NCBI RefSeq assembly: GCF_001428825.1
Contig: NZ_LMIT01000004.1
Location: 16,690 to 80,689 of the forward strand
DNA: 64,000 nucleotides
Source of the DNA: Nocardioides sp. Root240
Lineage (GTDB): Bacteria > Actinomycetota > Actinomycetes > Propionibacteriales > Nocardioidaceae
Direction of reading: 5' to 3'
Position numbers and translations under genes: made by a program. The notes below the pieces were generated by a model. That model was not told where the DNA came from. It saw only the letters and a program-made list of their open reading frames with translations, and did no database searches. This document shows, piece by piece, positions 25,501-34,409 of this stretch (position 1 is the stretch's first letter; each line of letters begins with the position of its first letter).

Positions 25501-28074
25501 TCAGCCGAGCCCGAGCTCCTCGGCCTGCACCACGATCGCCCGGCGCCCGGGCAGGTCGAGCTTGGCCAGGACCGCGGACACGTGGTGGTCGACGGTCTTC
25601 GGTGAGATGAACAGCCGGCTGGCGATCTCGCCGTTCGACAGGCCACGGGCAGCGAGCCGGGCGACGTCGAGCTGGCGGTTGGTGAGGCCGGCGGGGTTGG
25701 CGCGGGTGCTGGTGCGGGGGCGTTGCGGGACCGCCGCGACGCCGTCGCGGCGCAGGTCGCTGCGGACACGGTCCGCCGTACCCACCGCGCCGAGGCGGTC
25801 CAGCTGCTTGACCGCGCGCAGCCGCTCCTCCTCGTCCGGTACGTCGGCCAGCGCCATTGCCTCCGCGAACGGGTCCCCCGCCCGGTGCCACCACGAGGCG
25901 GCGTCGCGCGGGCGGCCGTCGAGCGCGAGCCGGTAGGGCTCGGCGACGGCAACGACCTCCGCGGGCGGGCGACCGAGCCGGGTCAGCCAGACGGCGAGGG
26001 CGCCCGCGGACCATGACGAGGTGGCGTCGCTGGCGGCGAGGAGCTCGGCGACGACGGGCAGGCCGAGACGGGCGTCGGGCTGCCCGGTGGTCCACTCCTG
26101 CTCGGCGAGGGCGGCATAGACCGCGAGCCAGCGGTTCGGCTCGTGCAGCAGGCCGGCGAGGTCGAGCGCGCGCTCGAACCACGCGCGGTCGTAGCGCTCC
26201 CCGCGGCGCATCGGCACCAGTCCCGACACGAGCAGCGGCCAGAGCGTGGCCAGCGGCATGCCCTGCGCGTCGAGGACGGTGCCGGCGTCCTCGAGGGCGG
26301 CGCTCCAGTGGCCCTGCTGGAAGTTGAGGCGCGAGCGGACGCCGGTCTGCCAGTGGCCGCAGATGGGGATGTCGCGCTCGGCCGCGAACGGGAGCGACGA
26401 CTCGAGCACCCGCTCCGCCGCGCGGTACCTGGCCTGCTCGACGTCGAGGTAGGCGGTGTTGGAGTACCCGGTCGAGGCCAGCTCGTCGTAGCCGGCGGCC
26501 CGAGCGGCCTCGGTGCTCGCCACCAGCTCCGCCCGGGCCTCGTCGCCACGGATCGCCAGCGCCGAGGCGGCGGAGAACAGCCGCGCGCGGTGCTCGAGGG
26601 CGGCGTCCTGCTCCTCCGCCGCGACGGTCGAGGCCTCGGCGAGGTAGTCGCTGGCGAGGTCGACGTCGCCGCGGAAGTAGGCGAGGTAGGCACGGGTCGC
26701 CCGCGCGCCGCCGAACAGCAGCACGTCGCCCGCCTCGCGCGCGATCTCGGCGGCCTGGTCGACGTGCGACTCGGCCGGGATCCGGCGGGCGCTGTAGTAC
26801 TCGTAGATCGCCACGGCCTGGTGGGCCGCGGCCAGCCCCGCCCGGTCGCCGGACTCGTGCCAGAGCGGGAAGGTCGCCCGCACCGTGGCGAGTGCCTCGG
26901 GCAGCCGGCTGGTCATGTACTGCTGGAAGGACAGCTCCAGCAGCAGCGCCGCCCGCTCGGCCGCCGGTGCGGAGCTGAGGTTGTCGAGCGCGATCTCGAG
27001 GAAGGCCGCCGCGTCGGAGTGGGCGCCGGCGCGGATCGCCTCCGTGGCCGCCTCTCGCGCATACCGCGCCGCCCGCACCGCGTCGCGCGCCGCGATCGCG
27101 TGGTGGGTGAGGACCGCGGGCTCGCGCGGCTCGAGGCGCTCGAGGGCGTCGAGGAGCCGGGCGTGCAGGGGCGGCCCGCCGCCGGGCGGGATCGTGCTCT
27201 CGATCGACTGCCGGGCGAGCTCGTGGCGGAAGACGATGCCCCCCGGTGTACGGACGAGCAGCGCGGTCTGGTCGATCCGCCGCAGCGTCGGCAGGTCGAC
27301 GCCGAGCGCCGGCAGCACCCGGTCGTCGAGCCGGTCGGGCGCGCTCGCGACCAGCTGGAGGACCTCGAAGTCGTGCATGTCGATCTCGGCGGTGCGCGCC
27401 AGGACCGCGTCGCGGACCGAGCCCGGCAGCGGCCGCCCCGGGTCCTTGGCGACCTCGGCGACGAAGAACGGGTTGCCGCCGGTCAGCGCGTGCACCCGGT
27501 CGGGGTCGAGGCCGGTGTCGCTGACGAGCGTTGCGACACCCTCCCGGCTCAGCGGCGCCAGGGCGAGGGTGGTCAGGCCCTCGCTGCGGGCGAACTCGCC
27601 GAGCAGTGGCCGAGCAGCGTGCCGCGGCCCGACCTCGACGTCGCGGTAGGTCACCAGCAGCGCGAGCGGCAGCGCCTCGACGCGGCGGGCGAGGTAGCGC
27701 AGCACCTCGACGGTCGCACCGTCGGCCCAGTGCAGGTCCTCGACCGCGAGCACCGTCGGCTCCTCGGCCAGCGCGCGGAACACCTGCTCGCACAGCTCCG
27801 GCAGGATCAGGTCCGCGCCTGCCGGTGGTGCCGCCAGGTCGCCGGCGGTCCACAGGTCACGGAACGGGCCCAACGGGCGCGGGGTCCGCAAGGGGTCGCA
27901 GTGGCCGCGGAGCACCCGGAGCGTGGACGGCTCACCGAGGGCGGCCTCGAGCAGCGTCGACTTGCCGGCCCCGCTCTCGCCCGTGAGCGCGACCCCCGCG
28001 CCCTGGCCGGTCGCGGCATCCGCCAGCGCCGCCAGCACGGCGGTCAGCTCCTCCTGGCGCTCGAGCAGTCGCAC
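25501..28074 (-). CDS. Large ATP-binding LuxR-family (LAL) transcriptional regulator
   Basis: 857 aa. N-terminal AAA/NACHT-like ATPase with Walker A TGESGAGKSTLLEAAL and Walker B TVLAVEDLHWADGATV, a long helical TPR-like middle, and a C-terminal LuxR HTH (LTNRQLDVARLAARGLSNGE...SPKTVDHHVSAVLAKLDL). GTG 28074 begins directly at RLLERQEELTAVL, the usual N-terminus; a TATGCT hexamer is 6 nt upstream. The next same-strand unit upstream is the delta-60/RTX gene, 82 bp away, a possible but unproven target. Confidence 0.88.
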   Translation of the reverse strand: MRLLERQEELTAVLAALADAATGQGAGVALTGESGAGKSTLLEAALGEPSTLRVLRGHCDPLRTPRPLGPFRDLWTAGDLAAPPAGADLILPELCEQVFRALAEEPTVLAVEDLHWADGATVEVLRYLARRVEALPLALLVTYRDVEVGPRHAARPLLGEFARSEGLTTLALAPLSREGVATLVSDTGLDPDRVHALTGGNPFFVAEVAKDPGRPLPGSVRDAVLARTAEIDMHDFEVLQLVASAPDRLDDRVLPALGVDLPTLRRIDQTALLVRTPGGIVFRHELARQSIESTIPPGGGPPLHARLLDALERLEPREPAVLTHHAIAARDAVRAARYAREAATEAIRAGAHSDAAAFLEIALDNLSSAPAAERAALLLELSFQQYMTSRLPEALATVRATFPLWHESGDRAGLAAAHQAVAIYEYYSARRIPAESHVDQAAEIAREAGDVLLFGGARATRAYLAYFRGDVDLASDYLAEASTVAAEEQDAALEHRARLFSAASALAIRGDEARAELVASTEAARAAGYDELASTGYSNTAYLDVEQARYRAAERVLESSLPFAAERDIPICGHWQTGVRSRLNFQQGHWSAALEDAGTVLDAQGMPLATLWPLLVSGLVPMRRGERYDRAWFERALDLAGLLHEPNRWLAVYAALAEQEWTTGQPDARLGLPVVAELLAASDATSSWSAGALAVWLTRLGRPPAEVVAVAEPYRLALDGRPRDAASWWHRAGDPFAEAMALADVPDEEERLRAVKQLDRLGAVGTADRVRSDLRRDGVAAVPQRPRTSTRANPAGLTNRQLDVARLAARGLSNGEIASRLFISPKTVDHHVSAVLAKLDLPGRRAIVVQAEELGLG

Positions 28075-28156
28075 GTCGTGAGCATAGGAGCCGGGGGCGC
28101 CGAGCGTGGACCACTCGGCACCCCCTTTACCCGGCCGGATCACCGCTGCCCCCGGG

Positions 28157-29746
28157 TCACCGCAGGACGTCGCGGCCCGGGCCGCCCGCGAGCGAGTCCG
28201 CGCCCAGCCCACCGACCAGCAGGTCGGCGCCGTAGCCACCGCGGAGGGCGTCGGCGCCGTCCTGGCCGTAGAGCCGGTCGTCGCCACCCTGGCCCTCGAG
28301 CAGGTCACGTCCGGCACCGCCGCAGACGACGTCGTTGCCGCCGGCTCCGCGGACCACGTCGTTGCCGGGACCGGTGACGATCACGTCGGCGCGAGGGGTG
28401 CCGACGAGGCGGTCGGCGGCCGTCGTACCGACGATCGTGGCGTGCTTCCCGGCGCAGGTCGGGTTCGGCAGGCTGATGCCGCGCAGCCGGACGACCAGTG
28501 GCCGGAACTCGGCCGCACCGTCGTCGCCGCCGACCAGGATCTTGCCGTCGCGCTGCACGGCGAGGGCCGGGATGAACTCGAGTCCCGCGGAGAACGTGCG
28601 CGCCCCGCTGGCCGAGAAGGACCGGTCCGGCCCGCCCTGTGCCGTGAACTGGGCCACCAGGCCGTTCGCATCGGCAGTGGTGTCGCCCGCGCCGACCACG
28701 CTGCCGTCGGGGAGCACGGCCAGTCGGCGGATGACCTCGTCACCGCCGGTCTCGGCCACGCGGGCGCCCCGGATGCCGTCGCCCCAGGAGGTGTCGATCG
28801 TGCCGCCCGCCTCCATGCGCAGGACGACCGCGTCCCAGCCCGACCCGTCGTTCACCTGGGTCGCGACGTACAGGCCGCCCCGCGGCGCGGGCACCACGTC
28901 GGAGACCACGTCGGAGCTCGTGGGCAGCGACGCCTGGCCCCCGATCCCGTAGGTGGGATCCGGGAGACCCTCCTCGGTGAGACGGAACAGCGAGGGACCC
29001 GATGCGTCGGCGTCGCGTCCGGTGACCACCACCTTGGCGTCGGCCTGGACCGCCACCGCGAAGGCGTAGTCGTTGCCCGCGCCGCCCAGCCCGAAGGCAC
29101 CGTCGCCGTTGAAGGAGGAGTCGGGCAGCCCGTGCGCTGTCAGCCGGTAGACCACCATCTCTCCTCCATCGACGGAGGTTCCCCCGACCACGACGACCTT
29201 CCCGTCGCGGGCGAGAGCCAGGTCGGTCGCCGCCTCGGCCGCACCGCTGTCGAGCGTGCGCGCACCGTCGACGCCGAAGGTCGAGTCCGGCGCGCCCGAC
29301 CACAGCAGGCGCCACACCACGGCATCGGCGTCAGGGCCGCTGTTGGTGGAGCCCGCCACCAGGATCCGGCCGTCGGGCTGGATCTCCACGGCCGTGGCCT
29401 CCTCCCTGCCGCCGAGGTCGAGCCGGCGGATGCCGAAGGTCGTGTCGATCGAACCGTCGGTCCGGAGGCGGAAGACGAGACCGTCGGACTCGTTGAGCGA
29501 GCGTCCGGCGAGGTTGATGCTGCCGTTCGCGACATAGCCGACGCCGACGACCTTGCCGTCCGCCTGGACCGCCAGGTCCGTCACCACCGCGCGAGCGCCG
29601 GCCGGGACGACGACGCGACCGGTGGTGCCGAACCCGAGATCGGTGCTGCTCCCCGCCGCCCCGGCGACACCGTCCGGGACCGCGGCGCCGGCCCCCACTG
29701 CCAGCGCCGCGACCAGGACCATCCGTGCGGTGGACCGCAACCTCAT
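28157..29746 (-). CDS. Secreted delta-60-repeat beta-propeller protein with C-terminal RTX calcium-binding repeats
   Basis: 529 aa. Signal peptide (ARMVLVAALAVGAGAAVPDG), then about six delta-60 repeats recognisable by D-G-(K/R)-(V/I)-(V/L)-V-(A/G)-G such as ADGKVVGVGY, PDGRILVAGS, RDGKVVVVGG and RDGKILVGGD, alternating with LPDSSFNGDG-type segments. The last 80 residues are nonapeptide RTX repeats (GAGGNDVVCGGAGRDLLEG) that fold on calcium outside the cell. ATG 29746 overlaps the DUF4242 stop by ATGA, supporting the start and cotranscription. A surface or exported structural role is inferred; no enzyme domain is seen. Confidence 0.83.
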   Translation of the reverse strand: MRLRSTARMVLVAALAVGAGAAVPDGVAGAAGSSTDLGFGTTGRVVVPAGARAVVTDLAVQADGKVVGVGYVANGSINLAGRSLNESDGLVFRLRTDGSIDTTFGIRRLDLGGREEATAVEIQPDGRILVAGSTNSGPDADAVVWRLLWSGAPDSTFGVDGARTLDSGAAEAATDLALARDGKVVVVGGTSVDGGEMVVYRLTAHGLPDSSFNGDGAFGLGGAGNDYAFAVAVQADAKVVVTGRDADASGPSLFRLTEEGLPDPTYGIGGQASLPTSSDVVSDVVPAPRGGLYVATQVNDGSGWDAVVLRMEAGGTIDTSWGDGIRGARVAETGGDEVIRRLAVLPDGSVVGAGDTTADANGLVAQFTAQGGPDRSFSASGARTFSAGLEFIPALAVQRDGKILVGGDDGAAEFRPLVVRLRGISLPNPTCAGKHATIVGTTAADRLVGTPRADVIVTGPGNDVVRGAGGNDVVCGGAGRDLLEGQGGDDRLYGQDGADALRGGYGADLLVGGLGADSLAGGPGRDVLR

Positions 29747-30030
29747 CCGCGTGCTCCGGCGCTCGCGGTGTGCGGGCCGATCTCGTGGGCGACGACGGTG
29801 ACCTTGTTGGCCGGGAAGCCGCCCCGCCGCGCGTGCTCGAGGATCGTCTCGGCGTCGTCGGCGTCGTGGACGCAGTAGATCTTGTCGCCCGCGACGTAGC
29901 TGGTCACCCAGGTGTACGGGACGCCGAGCGAGTCGACGACGCCGTTGGACGTCTGCGCGATGTCCGCGAGCTGCTCGTCGGTCAGGTCCTTCGCGCCGGC
30001 GATCTCGCGCTCGATGATGAAACGAGGCAT
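29743..30030 (-). CDS. DUF4242 family protein (SCO4226-like, possible nickel-binding)
   Basis: 95 aa from ATG 30030, fixed by AAGGAGG 5 nt upstream. The sequence MPRFIIEREIAGAKDLTDEQ, WVTSYVAGDKIYCVHDADD and ARRGGFPANKVTVV is typical of DUF4242, a ferredoxin-like fold whose Streptomyces member SCO4226 binds nickel. It is the first gene of a two-gene unit with the RTX protein (ATGA overlap). Confidence 0.85.
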   Translation of the reverse strand: MPRFIIEREIAGAKDLTDEQLADIAQTSNGVVDSLGVPYTWVTSYVAGDKIYCVHDADDAETILEHARRGGFPANKVTVVAHEIGPHTASAGARG

Positions 30031-30142
30031 GGTGCCCTCCTTGGTCGGGCCGGCAGCGGGGTGCTGCCGGTGACCCAACGCTCGCGGGAGAGGCACCTCC
30101 CCGACATCGGGAGCGGTTCCCCATGTTCCGTGCGGGGCGCGG

Positions 30143-30394
30143 TCAGTCCTGCCCGAATCGCTGGTAGGCCGCCTGTCGGGTCGTCTCGAGTGCGGCGCCG
30201 ATCACGGCCCACGAGTCGCCCGCGGCCCTCGCCGCCCGCACAGCCGCGCGGAGCTCGGCCTCGGCGTCCTCGATACCGCGGCGAGCAGCCACGATCCGAC
30301 GGAAGTACCGGGCATCCCGGCCAGGACTGGTCGCCGGATCGAGAGCGTCCAGCTCGATGCCCGTTCTCGGGGGTTGGGCTCGCATGGTCATCAC
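30143..30394 (-). CDS. Small helix-turn-helix protein, candidate antitoxin
   Basis: 83 aa. The C-terminal half [21 protein letters not shown] reads as an HTH of the type often found in small actinobacterial regulators. The N-terminus is a charged helix ([20 protein letters not shown]). The GTG 30394 start overlaps the upstream gene by GTGA; ATG at 30391 or 30385 is also possible. Paired with the 30391-30627 product it resembles a BrnT/BrnA-ordered toxin-antitoxin module (toxin first), but homology is not proven. Confidence 0.65.
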   Translation of the reverse strand: MMTMRAQPPRTGIELDALDPATSPGRDARYFRRIVAARRGIEDAEAELRAAVRAARAAGDSWAVIGAALETTRQAAYQRFGQD

Positions 30395-30627
30395 CTGAGG
30401 TAGTCGTGGAGCTTCGCTCGAAGTCGGTCCGCATGAATGATCCGCAGCGGCTCATCCACGGGCACGCAGACCAGCTCGAGCAGGTTCCCGTGGCGGTCAG
30501 GCCCGATCACGAGCAACCGGTCCTCACCGTCGTACTCGAACTCGACCAGCCGCAGGGCGTGGTCCCACGCATGTCGGATGTCGTCGTCCGCGATGTCGTG
30601 CCTTCGCGCGGACGCATGGATCTCCAT
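30391..30627 (-). CDS. Small protein resembling BrnT-type toxins
   Basis: 78 aa. It begins [20 protein letters not shown]. The second half [20 protein letters not shown]...[17 protein letters not shown] follows the BrnT pattern (E-R-x-x-x-I-G-x-x-x-x-G-x-x-L...R-I-I-x-A-R). First gene of a two-gene unit whose promoter contains a palindrome over the -10, consistent with autoregulation. It may equally be a non-toxic DNA-binding accessory protein. Confidence 0.6.
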   Translation of the reverse strand: MEIHASARRHDIADDDIRHAWDHALRLVEFEYDGEDRLLVIGPDRHGNLLELVCVPVDEPLRIIHADRLRAKLHDYLR

Positions 30628-30658
30628 GTAAATGTAACCTTTACGATCTGCATGTCAA
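30628..30658 (-). promoter_or_regulatory. Consensus-like promoter with overlapping palindrome for the TA-like pair
   Basis: On the minus strand TTGACA (30653-30658), a 16-bp spacer and TACATT (30631-30636) form one of the best sigma-A-type promoters in the window. A GTAAA-N7-TTTAC inverted repeat (30628-30644) covers the -10 up to the start codon. The very short distance to ATG 30627 implies a leaderless transcript or a slightly different start. Confidence 0.6.
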
Positions 30659-30666
30659 GAGCACCT

Positions 30667-31017
30667 TTACGCCTGCCCGGCACGGGCGGCGGCGTGGAGG
30701 TCGTGGTCCTGGCCCAGCCAGCGAGGGCCGGGCACGGTGACCTCGACGAGCACGTCCTGCCCCTCGACCCTGCAGGAGGTCACGGCGCCGCCATTGGCGG
30801 CGGCGACCTCGGCCGCGGTGGCGCAGGGGTCCCGCCCGGAGTGCTCGGCGAGGGTCGCGGCGCCGGCCAGGGCGGACAGGTCGGCAGCGGCCTGGGCAGT
30901 GCGGTGGGCCACGACGATCGCGCCGACCACCGCGGCCGCGGCGCCCACGAGGAGGAGCAGGCCGGCGAGGGCGACCACGAGGACGGTGGCGGCGCCTCGG
31001 GACGGCCTGCCGCTCAC
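30667..31017 (-). CDS. Rv3654c-like TadE/TadG-related pilus protein
   Basis: 116 aa, GTG start overlapping the tadE stop by GTGA. One N-terminal transmembrane helix (VLVVALAGLLLLVGAAAAVVG) preceded by SRGAATV, then a small external domain with two cysteines (DPC...TSC). It is the last gene of the Tad cluster and matches the helicase-ssd-tad-linked Rv3654c family of mycobacteria. Function is presumed to be pilus assembly; unproven. Confidence 0.8.
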   Translation of the reverse strand: MSGRPSRGAATVLVVALAGLLLLVGAAAAVVGAIVVAHRTAQAAADLSALAGAATLAEHSGRDPCATAAEVAAANGGAVTSCRVEGQDVLVEVTVPGPRWLGQDHDLHAAARAGQA

Positions 31018-31397
31018 GGGACACCTCCGGTCGACTCGACGAGGGCGACGGCCTCGGCGTCGAGCGGCGCGCCCGGGATCGCGGAGAACAGGCCTCCAGG
31101 GCCGGACATGCGGCCGCTCGCGCGGACGACGACCCGGCCCTCGGACCGGCTGACCGAGAGCGCGACGCCGTCGGGCGCGACGCGCTCCCCCACGGCGAGG
31201 GCGGCGGCCGGGTCGTCGCCGCGGGCGAGGGCGCGGGCGGTCTCGCGCGCGGCGTCGACGGTGCGGACCTGCGCGATCGCGACCGCCACCAGCCAGACCA
31301 GGCCGGCGGTGACGGCGAGCAGGAGCGGTAGGGCCACCGCCAGCTCGGCCGTCACCGCGCCGCGCTGGCCCGGACGACGCCGTCGACGCGAGGTCAT
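31014..31397 (-). CDS. tadE: TadE-family minor pilin / pseudopilin
   Basis: 127 aa from ATG 31397 (ATGA overlap with the preceding pilin gene). The sequence RGAVTAELAVALPLLLAVTA is the TadE signature, with the conserved Glu followed by a hydrophobic helix. The remainder is a small extracytoplasmic domain. Component of the Flp pilus. Confidence 0.85.
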   Translation of the reverse strand: MTSRRRRRPGQRGAVTAELAVALPLLLAVTAGLVWLVAVAIAQVRTVDAARETARALARGDDPAAALAVGERVAPDGVALSVSRSEGRVVVRASGRMSGPGGLFSAIPGAPLDAEAVALVESTGGVP

Positions 31398-31585
31398 CGC
31401 AGGCCCAGGAGCCCGAGGACGTGGTCGAACAGGGTCTTGATCAGGTGGTCGCCGAAGTCGCCACTGAGCAGCTTGAACAGCAGCCCGGCGAAGCCGGCGC
31501 CCGCGGCAGTGGCGACGGCGTACTCGGCCGTCGTGACGCCGCGTTCGGAGCCGGGGCGGAGGCGGGAGGGGAGCGGGCGGGACAT
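31394..31585 (-). CDS. Flp-pilin-like protein (DUF4244)
   Basis: 63 aa. The processing site and helix read SERGVTTAEYAVATAAGAGF; TTAEYA is the TxEY motif of Flp pilins, and the remaining hydrophobic residues (GLLFKLLSGDF) complete one helix. It is the probable major pilin subunit of this cluster. A prepilin peptidase would be needed and is not in the window. Confidence 0.87.
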   Translation of the reverse strand: MSRPLPSRLRPGSERGVTTAEYAVATAAGAGFAGLLFKLLSGDFGDHLIKTLFDHVLGLLGLR

Positions 31586-31741
31586 GGGATCTCCGTTCGG
31601 GTCGGGGCCGCGGGTGCGGCCGTGGGGACGAGGTTGCGCCCAGGAGCCGACGAACCGGCGGGGCGAGGGGACGGGCTGTGGACGGAGAGCGGTCGTCCAC
31701 AGGGCGGGGCGCGGGGAGTGGCGGGTTCGGGGGCCGGTGGG

Positions 31742-32464
31742 TCAGCCGGTGATCGTCGACGCCAGCGCGACGGCGAGCGGGACGATGCCGAGCACGAGGA
31801 AGGACGGGAGCAGGCAGACGCCGAGCGGGACGGCGGCGCGGACGCCGATCGCGCGAGCACGGTCCTCGACCTCCGCCCGTCCACGGCGCGCCAGCTCCTC
31901 GCCGAGGCGTTCGACGGCGCCGACGACCGGGGCACCGGTGCGGTGCGCGCGGGCGAGCGTGCGCCCGAGCGGTGCGAGCTCGGGATCGGAGGCCAGGGCG
32001 CCCCAGATCGTGGACGGGTCCCCGCCGAGCCGCAGCCGGGCGGCGATCGGGCCCAGACGGTCCGCGGCGGATCCGGGCAGGGCGCGGCAGACCAGGTCGA
32101 TCGCCTCGACGGGCGCGACGCCGGAGCGGAGGGCAGCGGCGAGCAGGGTGACGACGTGCGGGAGGTCGCGGCGCACCTCGTCGCGCCGCCGACGCACCGC
32201 AGCAGGCTCGAGGCGCCCGGCGACGACACCGACCACGACGCCGACGGCCACCCCCGCCGGCAGGGCGAGCGCACCGCCGAGGAAGGCCGCCGCGCCACCG
32301 CCGGCCAGCACCGCCCACAACCAGCGGCCACGACGGAGCACACCGTCGGCGTCCGGGGAGGGCGCCGCGACGGGCGGAGGCGGCGACGGGGCGGCGGCCG
32401 GAGGAGGCGGGCCCAGCAGCAGGACGACAGCCCCGGCCGCTGCGAGGGCGACCAGCAGCGCCAT
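31742..32464 (-). CDS. tadC: TadC-like type II/IV secretion system F-domain protein
   Basis: 240 aa integral membrane protein. N-terminal helix, Pro/Ala linker (PPPPAAAPSPPPPVAAPSP), helix pair, the cytoplasmic F-domain (DLPHVVTLLAAALRSGVAPV...) and C-terminal helices. The start ATG 32464 overlaps the tadB stop by one base (TGATG). Forms the inner-membrane platform with TadB. 156 bp separate it from the pilin gene. Confidence 0.85.
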   Translation of the reverse strand: MALLVALAAAGAVVLLLGPPPPAAAPSPPPPVAAPSPDADGVLRRGRWLWAVLAGGGAAAFLGGALALPAGVAVGVVVGVVAGRLEPAAVRRRRDEVRRDLPHVVTLLAAALRSGVAPVEAIDLVCRALPGSAADRLGPIAARLRLGGDPSTIWGALASDPELAPLGRTLARAHRTGAPVVGAVERLGEELARRGRAEVEDRARAIGVRAAVPLGVCLLPSFLVLGIVPLAVALASTITG

Positions 32465-33243
32465 CAGTCGACCCGGTCCACGTCGCGGGCGAGCGCCTCG
32501 ACCCAGGCCAGTCCGGCGTACCCGAGGGCGAGGCCCGCGACGAGGCAGGCGAGGCCGGCCGGCGTACCGAGCAGGAAGGACCAGGGCGACCCGCCGGCCC
32601 CCGATCCCATCGCGAGGGCGAGCACCGGCAGGACGGCGAGCAGCCGGGCGGTCGCGCGGGCCGAGGCGAGCTCGCCGGTCACGATGCGCCGGGTCTGCTC
32701 GGCCGCGCGCAGGTCGTCGGCGACCCGGCCGAGGGCGTCGGCCAGGCCGTGACCGGTGCGGTGGGCGACCTGCCACGCGGCGGCGACGATGCGCAGCGAG
32801 GCCGCACCGGGCTCCGTGGCGAGCTCGCGGAGGGCGACGGGTACGTCGCCGCCCGACGCCGCCGCGCGAGCGGCCGGCGCGACGAACGGCCACTCCTCGG
32901 CGGCCCGGTCGAGGGCCTGCTCGGCGGTTTGGCCGGCGGCGAGCTCGGCCCGGAGGGCGTCGCAGAGCTCGACCGCGCGGGCGCGGTGGGCGTCGGCCCG
33001 TCGGCCGTCCGCGCGCCGGCGGACCAGCCGGAGCGCGCCGATGCCCGCCCCCACCGCGACGCACCCCAGGAGCGCGACGCGCGGCTGACCGGCCACCACC
33101 ACCGCCCCGACCACCGCCAGCACCAGAAGCGCCGGACGGGACCCGCCGGCTGTCCGGGCACGCGGCGAGGGAGCGGGGCCGGGCAGCAGGAGCGCCGCGG
33201 CGAGCGCCGTACCCGCGACGGCCACGAGCACGGAACCCGTCAC
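32464..33243 (-). CDS. tadB: TadB-like type II/IV secretion system F-domain protein
   Basis: 259 aa. GTG 33243 overlaps the tadA stop (GTGA). Hydrophobic N-terminus, F-domain core with LCDALRAELAAGQTAEQAL and QVAHRTGHGLADALGRVADD, and two C-terminal helices (LLAVLPVLALAMGSGAGG; GLACLVAGLALGYAGLAWV). Platform protein for pilin assembly. Confidence 0.85.
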   Translation of the reverse strand: MTGSVLVAVAGTALAAALLLPGPAPSPRARTAGGSRPALLVLAVVGAVVVAGQPRVALLGCVAVGAGIGALRLVRRRADGRRADAHRARAVELCDALRAELAAGQTAEQALDRAAEEWPFVAPAARAAASGGDVPVALRELATEPGAASLRIVAAAWQVAHRTGHGLADALGRVADDLRAAEQTRRIVTGELASARATARLLAVLPVLALAMGSGAGGSPWSFLLGTPAGLACLVAGLALGYAGLAWVEALARDVDRVD

Positions 33244-34409
33244 GACCGCCGCCCGTCGAGCAGGTCGAGCAACCGCCGTGAGCCGGGACCGGTCACGAGG
33301 TCCCCGTCAGAAGTGAAGGCGACCGCGACCTCGGTCGTCACCCAACCGACCGGGTCGCGCACCAGGACGGCGATCTCGCCGAGCCGGCGGCGTCCGGAGT
33401 CACGGTCGCGCTCGAGGTGCAGGACCAGGTCGACCGCGGAGGCGAGCTGGCTGTGGGCGGCGGCGCGGCCCAGGCCGGCGGTGAGCGCGAGCGCCTCCAC
33501 CCGGGCAGGTACGTCGGAGGCGGAGTTCGCGTGCAGGGTGCCGCACCCGCCCTCGTGACCGGTGTTCATGGCCGCCATCAGGTCCACCACGGCCGCGTCG
33601 CGGACCTCCCCGACCACCAGCCGGTCCGGACGCATCCGCAGCGCCTGCCGGACCAGGTCGCGGAGCACCACGGCCCCGGCTCCCTCGAGGTTGGGCGGCC
33701 GCGCCTCCAGCCCGACGACGAGGGGGTGGTCGGGCCGGAGCTCGGCGGCGTCCTCGACGACCACGATCCGCTCGTGGGGATCGACCTCGCCGAGCAGGGC
33801 GGCCAGCAGGGTGGTCTTGCCGCTGCCGGTCCCGCCCGACACGAGGAAGGCGAGCCGGGCGGCGACGACCTGGCCGAGCAGCTCGTGGGCCTCGTCGGTC
33901 AGCGCCCCGGCGGCGTGCAGCTCGGCGAGCGAGAAGCCGTCGCGGCGCGGGATGCGCAGCGAGATCGCCGTGCCGGGCTGGGCGATCGGCGCCAGCACGG
34001 CGTGGCAGCGGGTGCCGTCGGGCAGCCGCACGTCCGCCCATGGGGCCGCGTCGTCGATGCGGCGTCCTCCGCTGGCGACCAGGCGCTGGGCGAGCCGGCG
34101 GCACTCCTCCTCGGACCCGAGCCGGACCGATGTGTCCTCGAGGCCGGCGCCCCGGTCGATGCGGACCGGGCCGGGCCCGTTGACCAGCACGTCGGTGACG
34201 CCCGGCAGCGACAGCAGCGGGTCGAGCGGGCCCGCGCCGACGACCTCCCGGCGCAGGCCCTCGTAGACGGCGAGCACCGTCGTGTCCCCCACCGGGCGGC
34301 CGGCGGCCCGGAGCGCGTCGGCCACCCGGTGGGGCGTCAGCGCACCCGGCGAGGACGAGAGCCGGCGCCGGACCTCGTCGACCAGCACCGCGAGGTCGTC
34401 GGGGCTCAT
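33240..34409 (-). CDS. tadA: TadA/CpaF-type secretion ATPase
   Basis: 389 aa from ATG 34409, overlapping the ssd stop by ATGA. Walker A SGGTGSGKTTLLAALL, Asp box IVVVEDAAELRPDHP, Walker B/catalytic RPDRLVVGEVRDAAVVDLMAAM and His box GCGTLHANSASDVPARVE identify a VirB11/GspE-class hexameric ATPase powering pilus assembly. Second gene of the operon. Confidence 0.93.
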   Translation of the reverse strand: MSPDDLAVLVDEVRRRLSSSPGALTPHRVADALRAAGRPVGDTTVLAVYEGLRREVVGAGPLDPLLSLPGVTDVLVNGPGPVRIDRGAGLEDTSVRLGSEEECRRLAQRLVASGGRRIDDAAPWADVRLPDGTRCHAVLAPIAQPGTAISLRIPRRDGFSLAELHAAGALTDEAHELLGQVVAARLAFLVSGGTGSGKTTLLAALLGEVDPHERIVVVEDAAELRPDHPLVVGLEARPPNLEGAGAVVLRDLVRQALRMRPDRLVVGEVRDAAVVDLMAAMNTGHEGGCGTLHANSASDVPARVEALALTAGLGRAAAHSQLASAVDLVLHLERDRDSGRRRLGEIAVLVRDPVGWVTTEVAVAFTSDGDLVTGPGSRRLLDLLDGRRS

